This document shows, piece after piece, positions 43,545 through 53,464 of a stretch of DNA of 64,000 nucleotides. A program made the position numbers and the translations under genes. The notes under the pieces were generated by a model. It was given only the letters and a program-made list of their open reading frames with translations. It was not told the DNA's origin and did not search any database. The stretch's first letter is position 1. Every line of letters begins with the position of its first letter. The DNA is from Actinomadura sp. DC4 (lineage in GTDB: Bacteria; Actinomycetota; Actinomycetes; Streptosporangiales; Streptosporangiaceae), in NCBI RefSeq assembly GCF_030406325.1, contig NZ_JAUEQY010000027.1, forward strand, positions 1 through 64,000, written 5' to 3'.

Positions 43545-44762
43545 GTGTGGCTCGAACAGGAGACGGGAAGGCGGGAGCTCGCCGGCCTGCTGCGGTCCGA
43601 GATGGACGGGCTCGCCGGTGAGATCTGCGCCGAGATCAGCGAGGCCGTCCCGGAGTACGCGACGCCGTGTCAGTGCGAGTCCGGGCCGGTCATGCGGCCC
43701 GCCGTCGAGCAGGCGATCGTCACCTTCGTCGACCGCATCGCCGAGCCGTCCGCGTCGTCACGCCGGCTGATCGACGTCTACCGCCTGCTCGGGCAGAACG
43801 AGGCGCACCACGACCGGAACCTCAACGCGCTGCAGGCGGCGTTCCGCGTGGCCTTCAGGGTCGCCTGGCACCGGACCACGAACATCTGCGCCCGTCATGA
43901 GCTCCCGTCCGAGATCGTCGCCGGGCTGGCCGAGGCGCAGCTGGAGTACATGGACGAGCTCGCCTCGATCTCCGTGGAGGGCTACCTGGAGGCCAGCGCG
44001 CACTCGCCGGAAGAACTCGCCGAGCTGCGCCTTCGCCTCCTGCGGCTGATCCTGGAACGCCCGGCCGCACCACGGCAGGCGATCACCGAACTCGCCGGGC
44101 GCGCCGACTGGACGGTGCCCGCGGAGGTGACCCCGGTGGTCGTGCGCCCCGGCGTGCGCCTCGTCCGTACGGCGCTGTCCGACGACGTCCTCGCCGACCT
44201 CGACGGTCCCGGCCCCCGGCTGCTGCTGCCCGGCCGGTTCACCGCGGCGCGGCGCTCGATGATCGAGGCCGCGGTGCCCCGCGAGCGGATCGTCGTCGGG
44301 GTCACCGTGCCGTTGGAGGAGGTCGCGGACTCGTTCCGCTGGGCCGAGCGCGCCCTCGACCTGATCGCCGAGGGCATCGTCGCCGACACCCGGCTGACGC
44401 TCTGCGAGGACCATCTGCTGACGTTATGGCTGATGTCGGACCCGCAGCTGATCGACGAGCTCGCGCGGCAGCGGCTCGCCCAGCTCGCGGAGATGCCGGC
44501 CGCCAAGCAGAAGGCGCTGACCGAGACGCTCCGGGTGTGGCTCGAGAGCTGGAGTACCGCGGCCGAGGTCGGGAACCGGCTGCACGTGCACCCGCAGACC
44601 GTGCGCTACCGCCTGAACCAGCTCAAGGAGAGCCTGGGCGAGCGGTTCACCGACCCGGAGTCGAGGTTCGGCCTGGAGCTCGTGCTGCGGGCGCAACGGT
44701 TGCGAGATCGTGCGGCGCGCCCGGGAGGCGGACGTACCGGAAGGTCCTCACAGGCGTCATAA
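43545..44762 (+). CDS. CdaR/PucR-type transcriptional regulator (first of a pair)
   Basis: About 405 residues from GTG 43545, chosen because GGGAGAAG lies 10 nt upstream; ATG 43497 would add 16 basic residues. An N-terminal RsbRD-like helical sensor (about 1-150) is followed by a central domain and a C-terminal PucR-type HTH (VHPQTVRYRLNQLKESLGER, near residue 345). Related to the gene that follows. Its position between the secreted-protein/mce block and its paralogue makes it a candidate regulator of that block. Confidence 0.82.
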   Translation: MWLEQETGRRELAGLLRSEMDGLAGEICAEISEAVPEYATPCQCESGPVMRPAVEQAIVTFVDRIAEPSASSRRLIDVYRLLGQNEAHHDRNLNALQAAFRVAFRVAWHRTTNICARHELPSEIVAGLAEAQLEYMDELASISVEGYLEASAHSPEELAELRLRLLRLILERPAAPRQAITELAGRADWTVPAEVTPVVVRPGVRLVRTALSDDVLADLDGPGPRLLLPGRFTAARRSMIEAAVPRERIVVGVTVPLEEVADSFRWAERALDLIAEGIVADTRLTLCEDHLLTLWLMSDPQLIDELARQRLAQLAEMPAAKQKALTETLRVWLESWSTAAEVGNRLHVHPQTVRYRLNQLKESLGERFTDPESRFGLELVLRAQRLRDRAARPGGGRTGRSSQAS

Positions 44763-45067
44763 GTGCTTTTATCATCGGATCACAAAAACAATGTCGTGCT
44801 GTCCGAAATCGAAATGAGCATACGACCACTTACGGAACGTGTTGAGGGGTCGGGCAATAGGCGTAAATCCTTGCCGGACACTGTTCTCTGCTCTACGGTC
44901 ACGTTGTCCTAGATCACGGTCCTCGCGGCAGACACAGGGGTCCCCCGCTCAGTGTTCCGCGCGTGGCCCGAGGTCACCGGCGAAGCGCCACCTGACGGCC
45001 GATATGAATAAGGGCGACCCCGCCCAGCGACGCACCGGCTCCGACGGTGGCGGTGGGAGGTAGACGC
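44763..45067. other. 305-nt spacer with promoter candidate
   Basis: No gene. TTGCCG (44871-44876), 17 nt, TACGGT (44894-44899) could be a promoter for the second regulator. The first 150 nt are AT-rich. No terminator hairpin is obvious. Confidence 0.4.
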
Positions 45068-46300
45068 ATGCCTCGAACGCTCGAACCGGACGGCCTGAAC
45101 AGGTCGCGACCCGAGCTGGCCGAGCGGCTGATGGCGATCATGCGGCGAGAGCTGCCCAGCCTCGTGGACGAGATCGTGGGTGAGATCCGCGACACCATTC
45201 CGGACTACGCCCGCCCCATCGACGGCCCGTACGGCCGGACGCTTCGCTCCGGGGTCGAGCGCGCCCTCGCCGGATTCGTCGAGTGGCTCAGCTCGCCGAG
45301 CGCGCCGCTGGACGACATCTGTTACAAGCTCGGCCGCTTCGAGGCGTACGAGGGCCGTCAGCTCGACACCCTGCAGTCCGCCTACCGGATCGGCGCGCAG
45401 ACGGGCTGGCGCCGGGTGATGGCCCTGCACCAGCGGCACGACCTCGCCCCGGCGACCGTCTCGGTGCTGGCGGACGCCCTGTTCGCCTACATGGAGGAGC
45501 TGGCGTCATCGTCGGTACGGGGCTATCTGGAGGCCAAGAGGCAGCTCGACGACGAGCTGCAGGCCGGCCACCGCAGGCTCCTGCGGCTGATCGTGGACGG
45601 GGCACCGCGCGACCTGCTCGCCGAGCACGCCGCGTCGGTCCGCTGGGTGCTTCCGGACCAGGTCACCGTGGTCGTGCTGCGGCCGAGCGCGCCGATCGTC
45701 CGCACGCTGCTGGACGATGATCTGCTGACCGACCTCGACGGCACCGACCCCTATCTCCTGGTGCCCGGCCCGCTGACGGCCGACCGCCGCGCGATGCTCG
45801 AGCTCGCGGTGGCCGAGTCCAAGGCCGCGGCCGGGCTGACCGTCGCGCTGGACCGCGCGCCCGACTCGCTGCGCTGGGCCCGGCAGGCGCTCGGCCTGGT
45901 GCACGAGGAGGTCATCGACGACGGCCCGCTGACCCTCTGCGCGAACCACCTGGAGACCCTCTGGCTGTTCGCGGACGCGCCGCTGATCGACCAGATGGCG
46001 CGCCGGCAGCTCGCCTGCGTGGACCACCTGACCAAGCGGCAGCGCGAGCGGCTCATCGAGACCCTGCGCGTGTGGCTGCGCACGCGTGGCACCGCCGCGC
46101 AGGTCGGTGAGGAGCTGGGCGTGCACCCGCAGACCGTGCGCTACCGGATGCGGCAGATCGAGCACGCCCTCGGCGACGACCTCGCCGACGCGGACACGCG
46201 CTTCGCGATCGAGGTGGCCCTGCGCGCTCTGTGGCTGCGCGAACAGACGCCGTCGCCCGGCGCCTACGACGAACCGGACGGCCGCTCCGGACGGCGGTGA
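45068..46300 (+). CDS. CdaR/PucR-type transcriptional regulator (second of a pair)
   Basis: A 410-residue paralogue of the preceding gene with the same layout: helical sensor (RRELPSLVDEIVGEIRDTIP), central domain with VLPDQVTVVVLRPSAP, and C-terminal HTH VHPQTVRYRMRQIEHALGDD. The ATG at 45068 follows GGGAGG. Both members conserve the HTH more than the sensor, so they may read different signals and bind related sites. Confidence 0.84.
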   Translation: MPRTLEPDGLNRSRPELAERLMAIMRRELPSLVDEIVGEIRDTIPDYARPIDGPYGRTLRSGVERALAGFVEWLSSPSAPLDDICYKLGRFEAYEGRQLDTLQSAYRIGAQTGWRRVMALHQRHDLAPATVSVLADALFAYMEELASSSVRGYLEAKRQLDDELQAGHRRLLRLIVDGAPRDLLAEHAASVRWVLPDQVTVVVLRPSAPIVRTLLDDDLLTDLDGTDPYLLVPGPLTADRRAMLELAVAESKAAAGLTVALDRAPDSLRWARQALGLVHEEVIDDGPLTLCANHLETLWLFADAPLIDQMARRQLACVDHLTKRQRERLIETLRVWLRTRGTAAQVGEELGVHPQTVRYRMRQIEHALGDDLADADTRFAIEVALRALWLREQTPSPGAYDEPDGRSGRR

Positions 46301-46476
46301 CGGCTCTCGCGGCCACGAAATTCATTCGACACGCTAATTCGGGACACCTGGTACACCGCGAATTGCGCAACCGGTGATAGCGCTGCGCGCCCTGCTTGAT
46401 CGGACGCCGCTTTCCGTGTTCGCATGATCCGTACCCGCCGGAAAGGAATGGCGGTACGGAATGCGGAGGTCACCGA

Positions 46477-47406
46477 GTGCTGTCCAGATCGAACAGAAAG
46501 CCGATCTTTGTCGCACTCGGCACGGCGACGCTTCTCACTTTGGGGCCGGTGGCGCTTCCGTCGGCGGCCCTGGCCGCCGATCCGTCGCCGACGGCCGGCG
46601 ACGATCCCTCGCCCGACCCGTCGAACTCGGCCCCGGCCGGCGACCCGCCGAGCGACCCGCCGCCGGACACCCCGCCCCCGGACACGCCCCCGCCACCCCG
46701 GTCATCGCCGGCGCCGCCGCAGTCGGCGCCGTCCCTGTCGCTCCGGCTGGTGCTGTCGCCGGGCAGGGCCGCTCCCGGCGGATCGGTGACGGCCACGGCC
46801 CACGTACGGGCGCTGCGGGCGGTCGCGCACCACGCGGTGGTGCGGTTCTCGGCGTCGAGCGCGAGCGTCGGCGGTCCCGTCTCGCTGGGCGACCTCAGCG
46901 CGGGGGAGCGCTCCGCGACGAGCGTGGTCCACATCCCCGCGAGCCATGGCGCAGGCTCGGTCACGGTGACCGCCTCGCTGAGCGCCGACCGGGCCGGTGC
47001 CCGGTCCGACACCGGCAAGATCACCGTGTCCTCGTCGGCGGCCGACGCCGCGGCGGAGGCGGCGGCCGCAGCGGGCGGTGTACCCCTGGCCCCGTCCCTG
47101 CAGATCCCGGGCCTGCCCGGCTCGGGCGCGGCCGTGGGCGGCGGCCCGCCCCAGGCGCAGCTCCCGCTGATCAGCCAGCAGCCCGCCGTCGCGCCGGACG
47201 AACTCCCGGCCGTACGCCCGGTCTCGCTCCGTACGCGGACCTCGCCGCTCGGCCTCGACCCGATCTCCTACCGGCTGCTCTGGACACAGGTGGCCTGGCT
47301 GGCCGCGCTCCTCGTCGGCATCTCGCTGCTCCTGACCCAGCTCCGGATCAACCGCCGCCGGGTCCCGGTCCGCCCGGCCGGACGACGCGGACCCCGCCGC
47401 TCGTAG
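46477..47406 (+). CDS. Secreted, C-terminally anchored Pro-rich protein
   Basis: A 309-residue protein from GTG 46477 (GGAGG 8 nt upstream). Signal peptide about 1-33 (FVALGTATLLTLGPVALPSA). A disordered Pro/Asp-rich segment spans about 35-85. One beta-sandwich-like domain follows (about 88-190, LSLRLVLSPGRAAPGGSVTA). A linker leads to a C-terminal membrane helix (VAWLAALLVGISLLLTQL) and an Arg-rich tail. The layout fits a surface protein displayed on the membrane. Family not recognised. Confidence 0.68.
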   Translation: MLSRSNRKPIFVALGTATLLTLGPVALPSAALAADPSPTAGDDPSPDPSNSAPAGDPPSDPPPDTPPPDTPPPPRSSPAPPQSAPSLSLRLVLSPGRAAPGGSVTATAHVRALRAVAHHAVVRFSASSASVGGPVSLGDLSAGERSATSVVHIPASHGAGSVTVTASLSADRAGARSDTGKITVSSSAADAAAEAAAAAGGVPLAPSLQIPGLPGSGAAVGGGPPQAQLPLISQQPAVAPDELPAVRPVSLRTRTSPLGLDPISYRLLWTQVAWLAALLVGISLLLTQLRINRRRVPVRPAGRRGPRRS

Positions 47407-47492
47407 GTCTCCGCCGCGTGGTGACCGCGCGCGTCCGTGGATAATCGGTGATGCCATGACGTGATGCGGATTACGACCACCTGAGGAGCTCG

Positions 47493-50400
47493 ATGTTCGG
47501 CAAGGTCTTGGTGGCCAACCGTGGTGAGATCGCGATCCGGGCGTTTCGCGCGGCGTTCGAGCTCGGCATTTCCACCGTCGCCGTCTACCCCTATGAGGAC
47601 CGCAACTCGCTGCACCGCGCGAAGGCGGACGAGTCGTACCAGATCGGCGAGCCGGGCCGTCCCGTACGCGCCTACCTGTCGGTTGACGAGGTGGTCAAGG
47701 CCGCCCGTACGGCCGGCGCCGACGCGATCTACCCCGGCTACGGCTTCCTGTCGGAGAACCCCGGCCTGGCGACCGCCTGCGCGGAGGCGGGCATCACCTT
47801 CATCGGGCCGCCGGCCTCGGTGCTGCACCTGACCGGCAACAAGGCGCGGGCGGTCGCCGCGGCGCGCGAGGCCGGCCTCCCGGTGCTGAAGTCCTCCGAG
47901 CCGACGACGGACGTCGACGCGCTGCTCGCCGCCGCCGGCGACATCGGGTTCCCGGTGTTCGTCAAGGCCGTCGCCGGAGGCGGCGGACGCGGCATGCGGC
48001 GGGTGGCCGAGCCAGGCGACCTGCGCGAGTCGATCGACGCCGCGATGCGCGAGGCGGAGTCGGCGTTCGGCGACGCGACGGTCTTCCTGGAGCAGGCCGT
48101 GGTGAACCCGCGCCACATCGAGGTGCAGATCCTCGCCGACGCCGAGGGCAACGTCGTCCACCTGTACGAGCGCGACTGCTCGATGCAGCGGCGGCACCAG
48201 AAGGTCATCGAGATCGCGCCCGCCCCCAACCTCGACCCGGACCTGCGGGATCGGATCTGCGCGGACGCCGTGGCGTTCGCCCGGCACATCGGCTACGTCA
48301 ACGCGGGCACGGTGGAGTTCCTCGTCGACGAGCGCGGCAACCACGTCTTCATCGAGATGAACCCCCGCATCCAGGTCGAGCACACGGTGACCGAGCAGGT
48401 CACCGACCGCGACCTGGTGATCGCGCAGCTGCGTATCGCCGCCGGGCGCACGCTGCCGGAGCTGCGCCTGACCCAGGACGTCATCACCCTGACCGGCGCG
48501 GCGATGCAGTGCCGCATCACGACCGAGGACCCGGCCAACGGCTTCCGCCCCGACACGGGCACCATCTCGGCGTACCGCTCGCCGGGCGGGCCGGGCGTGC
48601 GCCTCGACGGCGGCACCGTGCACACCGGCGCCGAGGTGTCGGCGCACTTCGACTCGATGCTCGTCAAGCTCACCTGCCACGGGCACGACTTCACCAACGC
48701 CGCGCGCCGGGCGAGGCGCGCGATCGCCGAGTTCCGCATCCGCGGCGTGGCCACCAACCTGCCCTTCCTCGGCGCGGTGCTCGACGACCCCGACTTCCGC
48801 GCCGGCCGGATCACGACGAGCTTCATCGACGAGCGCCCGGACCTCGTGCACGCCCGTCCCTCGGCCGACCGGGGCAGCCGTGTCCTGCGCTTCCTCGCCG
48901 AGACGACGGTCAACCGGCCGCACGGGCCGCGGCCCGTGGTCGTCGAACCCGTCGACAAGCTGCCCGCCGTGAACCTCGGTGAGACGCCGGCGGAAGGTTC
49001 GCGGCAGCGCCTCGCCGCCCTCGGGCCGGAGGGGTTCGCCGCCGACCTGCGCGCCCGCGAGTCCGTCGCCGTCACCGACACGACGTTCCGCGACGCGCAC
49101 CAGTCGCTGCTGGCCACCCGCGTGCGCACGCGCGACCTGACCGCGGTCGCGCCCCACGTCGCGCGTACGGCGCCGCAGCTGCTGAGCCTGGAGTGCTGGG
49201 GCGGCGCGACGTACGACGTGGCGCTGCGGTTCCTCGCCGAAGACCCGTGGGAGCGCCTGGCGGCGCTGCGCGAGGCGGTGCCGAACATCTGCACGCAGAT
49301 GCTGCTGCGCGGCCGCAACACCGTCGGCTACACCCCGTACCCCACGGAGGTCACCGACGCGTTCGTCGCCGAGGCCGCGGCCACCGGGATGGACATCTTC
49401 CGCATCTTCGACGCGCTGAACGACGTGTCGCAGATGCGCCCGGCCATCGACGCCGTACGCGCCACCGGGACCGCGGTCGCCGAGGTCGCGCTCTGCTACA
49501 CGGGCGACCTGTCCGACCCCGCCGAGACGCTCTACACGCTCGACTACTACCTGCGGCTCGCCGAGGAGATCGTCGAGGCCGGCGCCCACGTCCTGGCGAT
49601 CAAGGACATGGCCGGCCTGCTGCGCCCGCCGGCCGCCCGTACGCTCGTGACCGCGCTGCGCGCGCGGTTCGACCTGCCGGTGCACCTGCACACCCACGAC
49701 ACGGCCGGGGGGCAGCTCGCCACGCTGATCGCCGCCATCTACGCGGGCGTCGACGCGGTCGACGCGGCGGTGGCGTCGATGGCCGGGACGACGTCGCAGC
49801 CGTCTCTGTCCGCGCTGGTCGCCGCGACCGACCACACCGACCGGGCCACGGGCCTGTCGCTGCAGGCCGTCGGCGACCTGGAGCCGTACTGGGAGGCCGT
49901 CCGGAAGGTCTACGCGCCGTTCGAGTCGGGCCTGGCGTCGCCGACCGGGCGCGTCTACCACCACGAGATCCCGGGCGGCCAGCTGTCGAACCTGCGCCAG
50001 CAGGCCATCGCGCTCGGCCTGGGGGACCGGTTCGAGCTGATCGAGGACTGCTACGCCGCCGCCGACCGCATGCTCGGCCGCCTGGTGAAGGTCACGCCGT
50101 CGTCCAAGGTCGTCGGCGACCTGGCGCTGCACCTCGTCGGCGCGGGCGTCTCGGCCGCCGACTTCGAGTCCGACCCGGGCAAGTTCGACGTGCCGGACTC
50201 GGTGATCGGCTTCCTGCGCGGCGAGCTGGGCGTCCCGCCCGGCGGCTGGCCGGAGCCGTTCCGTACGCGGGCGCTGGAGGGCCGGTCGCCGGAGGCCGAG
50301 GTCGCGTCGCTGACCGCGGAGGACCGCGAGGGCCTGGCCTCGTCGCGCCGCGCCACGCTGAACCGCCTGCTGTTCCCCGGCCCGGCCCGTGAGTTCGCCG

Positions 50401-50870
50401 TCCGCCGCGAGACGTACGGCGACACGTCGGTCCTGTCGACCAAGGACTTCTTCTACGGCCTCGAACCCGAGACCGAGCACACGGTGACCCTCGAACACGG
50501 CGTCTCGCTGCTGATCGAGCTCGAGGCCATCTCGGAGGCCGACGAACGCGGCTACCGCTCGGTGCTGACCACCCTCAACGGCCAGCTCCGCCCGGTCCGC
50601 GTACGCGACGAGTCGGTCGCCACGGACGTCAAGGCCGCCGAGAAGGCCGAGCGCGGCAACGACCGCCACGTCGCGGCCCCGTTCGCCGGCGTCGTGACGC
50701 TCCAGGTGGAGGAGGGCGCGGCGGTGTCGGCGGGTCAGACGGTCGCCACGATCGAGGCGATGAAGATGGAGGCCTCCATCACCGCCCAGCGCGACGGGAC
50801 GGTCACCCGCCTGGCCATCGGCTCGGTCCAGCAGGTCGAGGGCGGCGACCTGCTGATCGAGATCCGCTGA
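47493..50870 (+). CDS. pyc: Pyruvate carboxylase
   Basis: A 1125-residue, full-length biotin enzyme that carboxylates pyruvate to oxaloacetate for anaplerosis. The biotin carboxylase domain (about 1-450) has VKAVAGGGGRGMRRV, EMNPRIQVEHTVTEQ and CSMQRRHQK. The carboxyltransferase barrel (about 525-800) starts at DTTFRDAHQSLLATRVRTRD and has the metal-binding HLHTHDTAGG. The biotin carrier domain at the C terminus has EAMKMEAS with the biotinyl lysine near residue 1091. The ATG follows GAGGAGCTCG. No operon partner except possibly the membrane protein 4 nt downstream. Confidence 0.97.
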   Translation: MFGKVLVANRGEIAIRAFRAAFELGISTVAVYPYEDRNSLHRAKADESYQIGEPGRPVRAYLSVDEVVKAARTAGADAIYPGYGFLSENPGLATACAEAGITFIGPPASVLHLTGNKARAVAAAREAGLPVLKSSEPTTDVDALLAAAGDIGFPVFVKAVAGGGGRGMRRVAEPGDLRESIDAAMREAESAFGDATVFLEQAVVNPRHIEVQILADAEGNVVHLYERDCSMQRRHQKVIEIAPAPNLDPDLRDRICADAVAFARHIGYVNAGTVEFLVDERGNHVFIEMNPRIQVEHTVTEQVTDRDLVIAQLRIAAGRTLPELRLTQDVITLTGAAMQCRITTEDPANGFRPDTGTISAYRSPGGPGVRLDGGTVHTGAEVSAHFDSMLVKLTCHGHDFTNAARRARRAIAEFRIRGVATNLPFLGAVLDDPDFRAGRITTSFIDERPDLVHARPSADRGSRVLRFLAETTVNRPHGPRPVVVEPVDKLPAVNLGETPAEGSRQRLAALGPEGFAADLRARESVAVTDTTFRDAHQSLLATRVRTRDLTAVAPHVARTAPQLLSLECWGGATYDVALRFLAEDPWERLAALREAVPNICTQMLLRGRNTVGYTPYPTEVTDAFVAEAAATGMDIFRIFDALNDVSQMRPAIDAVRATGTAVAEVALCYTGDLSDPAETLYTLDYYLRLAEEIVEAGAHVLAIKDMAGLLRPPAARTLVTALRARFDLPVHLHTHDTAGGQLATLIAAIYAGVDAVDAAVASMAGTTSQPSLSALVAATDHTDRATGLSLQAVGDLEPYWEAVRKVYAPFESGLASPTGRVYHHEIPGGQLSNLRQQAIALGLGDRFELIEDCYAAADRMLGRLVKVTPSSKVVGDLALHLVGAGVSAADFESDPGKFDVPDSVIGFLRGELGVPPGGWPEPFRTRALEGRSPEAEVASLTAEDREGLASSRRATLNRLLFPGPAREFAVRRETYGDTSVLSTKDFFYGLEPETEHTVTLEHGVSLLIELEAISEADERGYRSVLTTLNGQLRPVRVRDESVATDVKAAEKAERGNDRHVAAPFAGVVTLQVEEGAAVSAGQTVATIEAMKMEASITAQRDGTVTRLAIGSVQQVEGGDLLIEIR

Positions 50871-50874
50871 CGCC

Positions 50875-51645
50875 GTGACCGGTGACGAGCACCTCGATCT
50901 CACCGAGCGGCTCCGCCGCCAGGTGACGCGGCTCGAACGCGTCCTGGCGGCGGACGCACGGCTGCCGGTCGAGTTCGAAGAGACGCATCTGCCGGCCTGG
51001 CTGCGCCCGACGGAGGGCGAGCAGCGGCTCACGGTGTCGCTGGCGGTGCTGGCGGCGATCGCGCTGCAGGTCGTGCTGCCCAGCGAGTTCGCCCTCCGGC
51101 CGCACCTGCTGCTGCCCGCGTTGGAGGTCGCGCTGCTGATCGGGCTGTTCGCGGCGAACCCGGTACGGATCACCCGGGAGTCGAGGCTGCTGCGGAGCAC
51201 CAGCCTGAGCATGATCGCCGTGATCAGCCTGGGCAACGCGATCTCGGCGGTCCTGCTCGTACGGCACCTGGTCGACGGCAGCGCCGGGAACAGCGCGGGC
51301 ACGCTGTTGGCCACCGGCGCGACGATCTGGGGGACGAACGTCATCACGTTCGCCCTCTGGTACTGGGAGCTGGACCGCGGTGGCCCGGCCGCCCGCGCCA
51401 AGGGCGGCAATCCCTATCCGGACTTCCTGTTCACCCAGATGACCGCGCCCGAGCTCTCACCGCCGAACTGGGAACCCGCCTTCCTCGACTACCTGTACCT
51501 GTCGTTCACCAACGCGACCGCGTTCAGCCCCACGGACGTGATGCCGCTCCGCCGCTGGGCGAAGATGCTGATGCTCTGCCAGTCGGCGGTCTCGATCGTG
51601 GCGGTCGCCCTGGTCATCTCCCGCGCGGTGAACATCTTCAAGTAG
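50875..51645 (+). CDS. DUF1345 family membrane protein
   Basis: A 256-residue protein. The cytosolic N-terminal 50 residues are followed by four to five membrane helices (AVLAAIALQVVLP, LLIGLFAANPVR, the last AVSIVAVALVISRAV). The conserved segment YLSFTNATAFSPTDVMPL is diagnostic of DUF1345. Function unknown. The GTG start lies 4 nt after the pyruvate carboxylase stop, so it may be cotranscribed. It converges on the next gene with a 6-nt gap. Confidence 0.8.
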   Translation: MTGDEHLDLTERLRRQVTRLERVLAADARLPVEFEETHLPAWLRPTEGEQRLTVSLAVLAAIALQVVLPSEFALRPHLLLPALEVALLIGLFAANPVRITRESRLLRSTSLSMIAVISLGNAISAVLLVRHLVDGSAGNSAGTLLATGATIWGTNVITFALWYWELDRGGPAARAKGGNPYPDFLFTQMTAPELSPPNWEPAFLDYLYLSFTNATAFSPTDVMPLRRWAKMLMLCQSAVSIVAVALVISRAVNIFK

Positions 51646-51651
51646 CGGCGG

Positions 51652-52821
<1,170 letters not shown>

Positions 52822-52999
52822 TCATCTACCTGTCTGCCCGGCTCGTTGGCCTCCGGACACGCTTTTTCGCACGTCCGGCCATGGTTGAACTCGCGTTCGC
52901 CCACCACACCACCCGGACCTCCAGGCATCCTGAGAGGTTTCGCCGTGATGGCTGAGCGAGACTGCCACGGGTGCTCACTGCCCCTAACCTGGACCGACG

Positions 53000-53464
53000 A
53001 TGCGTTCACCGACCGATGCGATGCGCGGCCCGCTGGGCCGGACCCTGGCCCGATACTTCGTCGGGTCGGTCCTCGCGATGATCGTCAGTGAGGTCACTCT
53101 TCTTCTCGTGTACGGCCTGCACCTCGGCGGCGCGCGGCTCGCGGCGGCGGCGGCCTGGCTCGGCGGCGCGATCGTCAACTACTTCCTCAACCGTAACTGG
53201 GCCTGGCGGCGCCGCGGGCGCGCCCACCCCGGCCGGGAGCTCCTGCCGTACTGGGGCACCGCCGTGGCCGGCCTGCTGCTGTCGATCTGGGCGACGCACG
53301 AGGCCGGGGCGCTCGCGCCGCGGCTCAGCGACGACCACACCGTCGCGACCGCCCTGGTCGGCGCGGCCTACCTCGCCACGTACGGGTTCCTCTTCGTCGC
53401 CAAGTTCCTGCTGTTCCACTTCGTGATCTTCACTGATCGGCGGCCGACGCGAGACCACTCGTGA
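53000..53464 (+). CDS. GtrA family membrane protein
   Basis: A 154-residue protein with four membrane helices in the GtrA pattern: YFVGSVLAMIVSEVTLLLVY, then WLGGAIVNYFLNRNWAWRR (the conserved N-Y-x-L-N-R-x-W), and two more. GtrA-like proteins move lipid-linked sugars such as undecaprenyl-phosphate-glucose, or decaprenyl-phosphate-arabinose, across the membrane. ATG 53021 is an alternative start. The stop overlaps the next GTG start by 4 nt. Confidence 0.85.
   Translation: MRSPTDAMRGPLGRTLARYFVGSVLAMIVSEVTLLLVYGLHLGGARLAAAAAWLGGAIVNYFLNRNWAWRRRGRAHPGRELLPYWGTAVAGLLLSIWATHEAGALAPRLSDDHTVATALVGAAYLATYGFLFVAKFLLFHFVIFTDRRPTRDHS

Noticed and set aside
47268-51410. Very long open frame on the minus strand opposite pyruvate carboxylase
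   Set aside because: It lies antisense to a fully conserved enzyme, is rich in Arg/Gly/Asp/Val as shadow frames are in GC-rich DNA, and shows no family motif.
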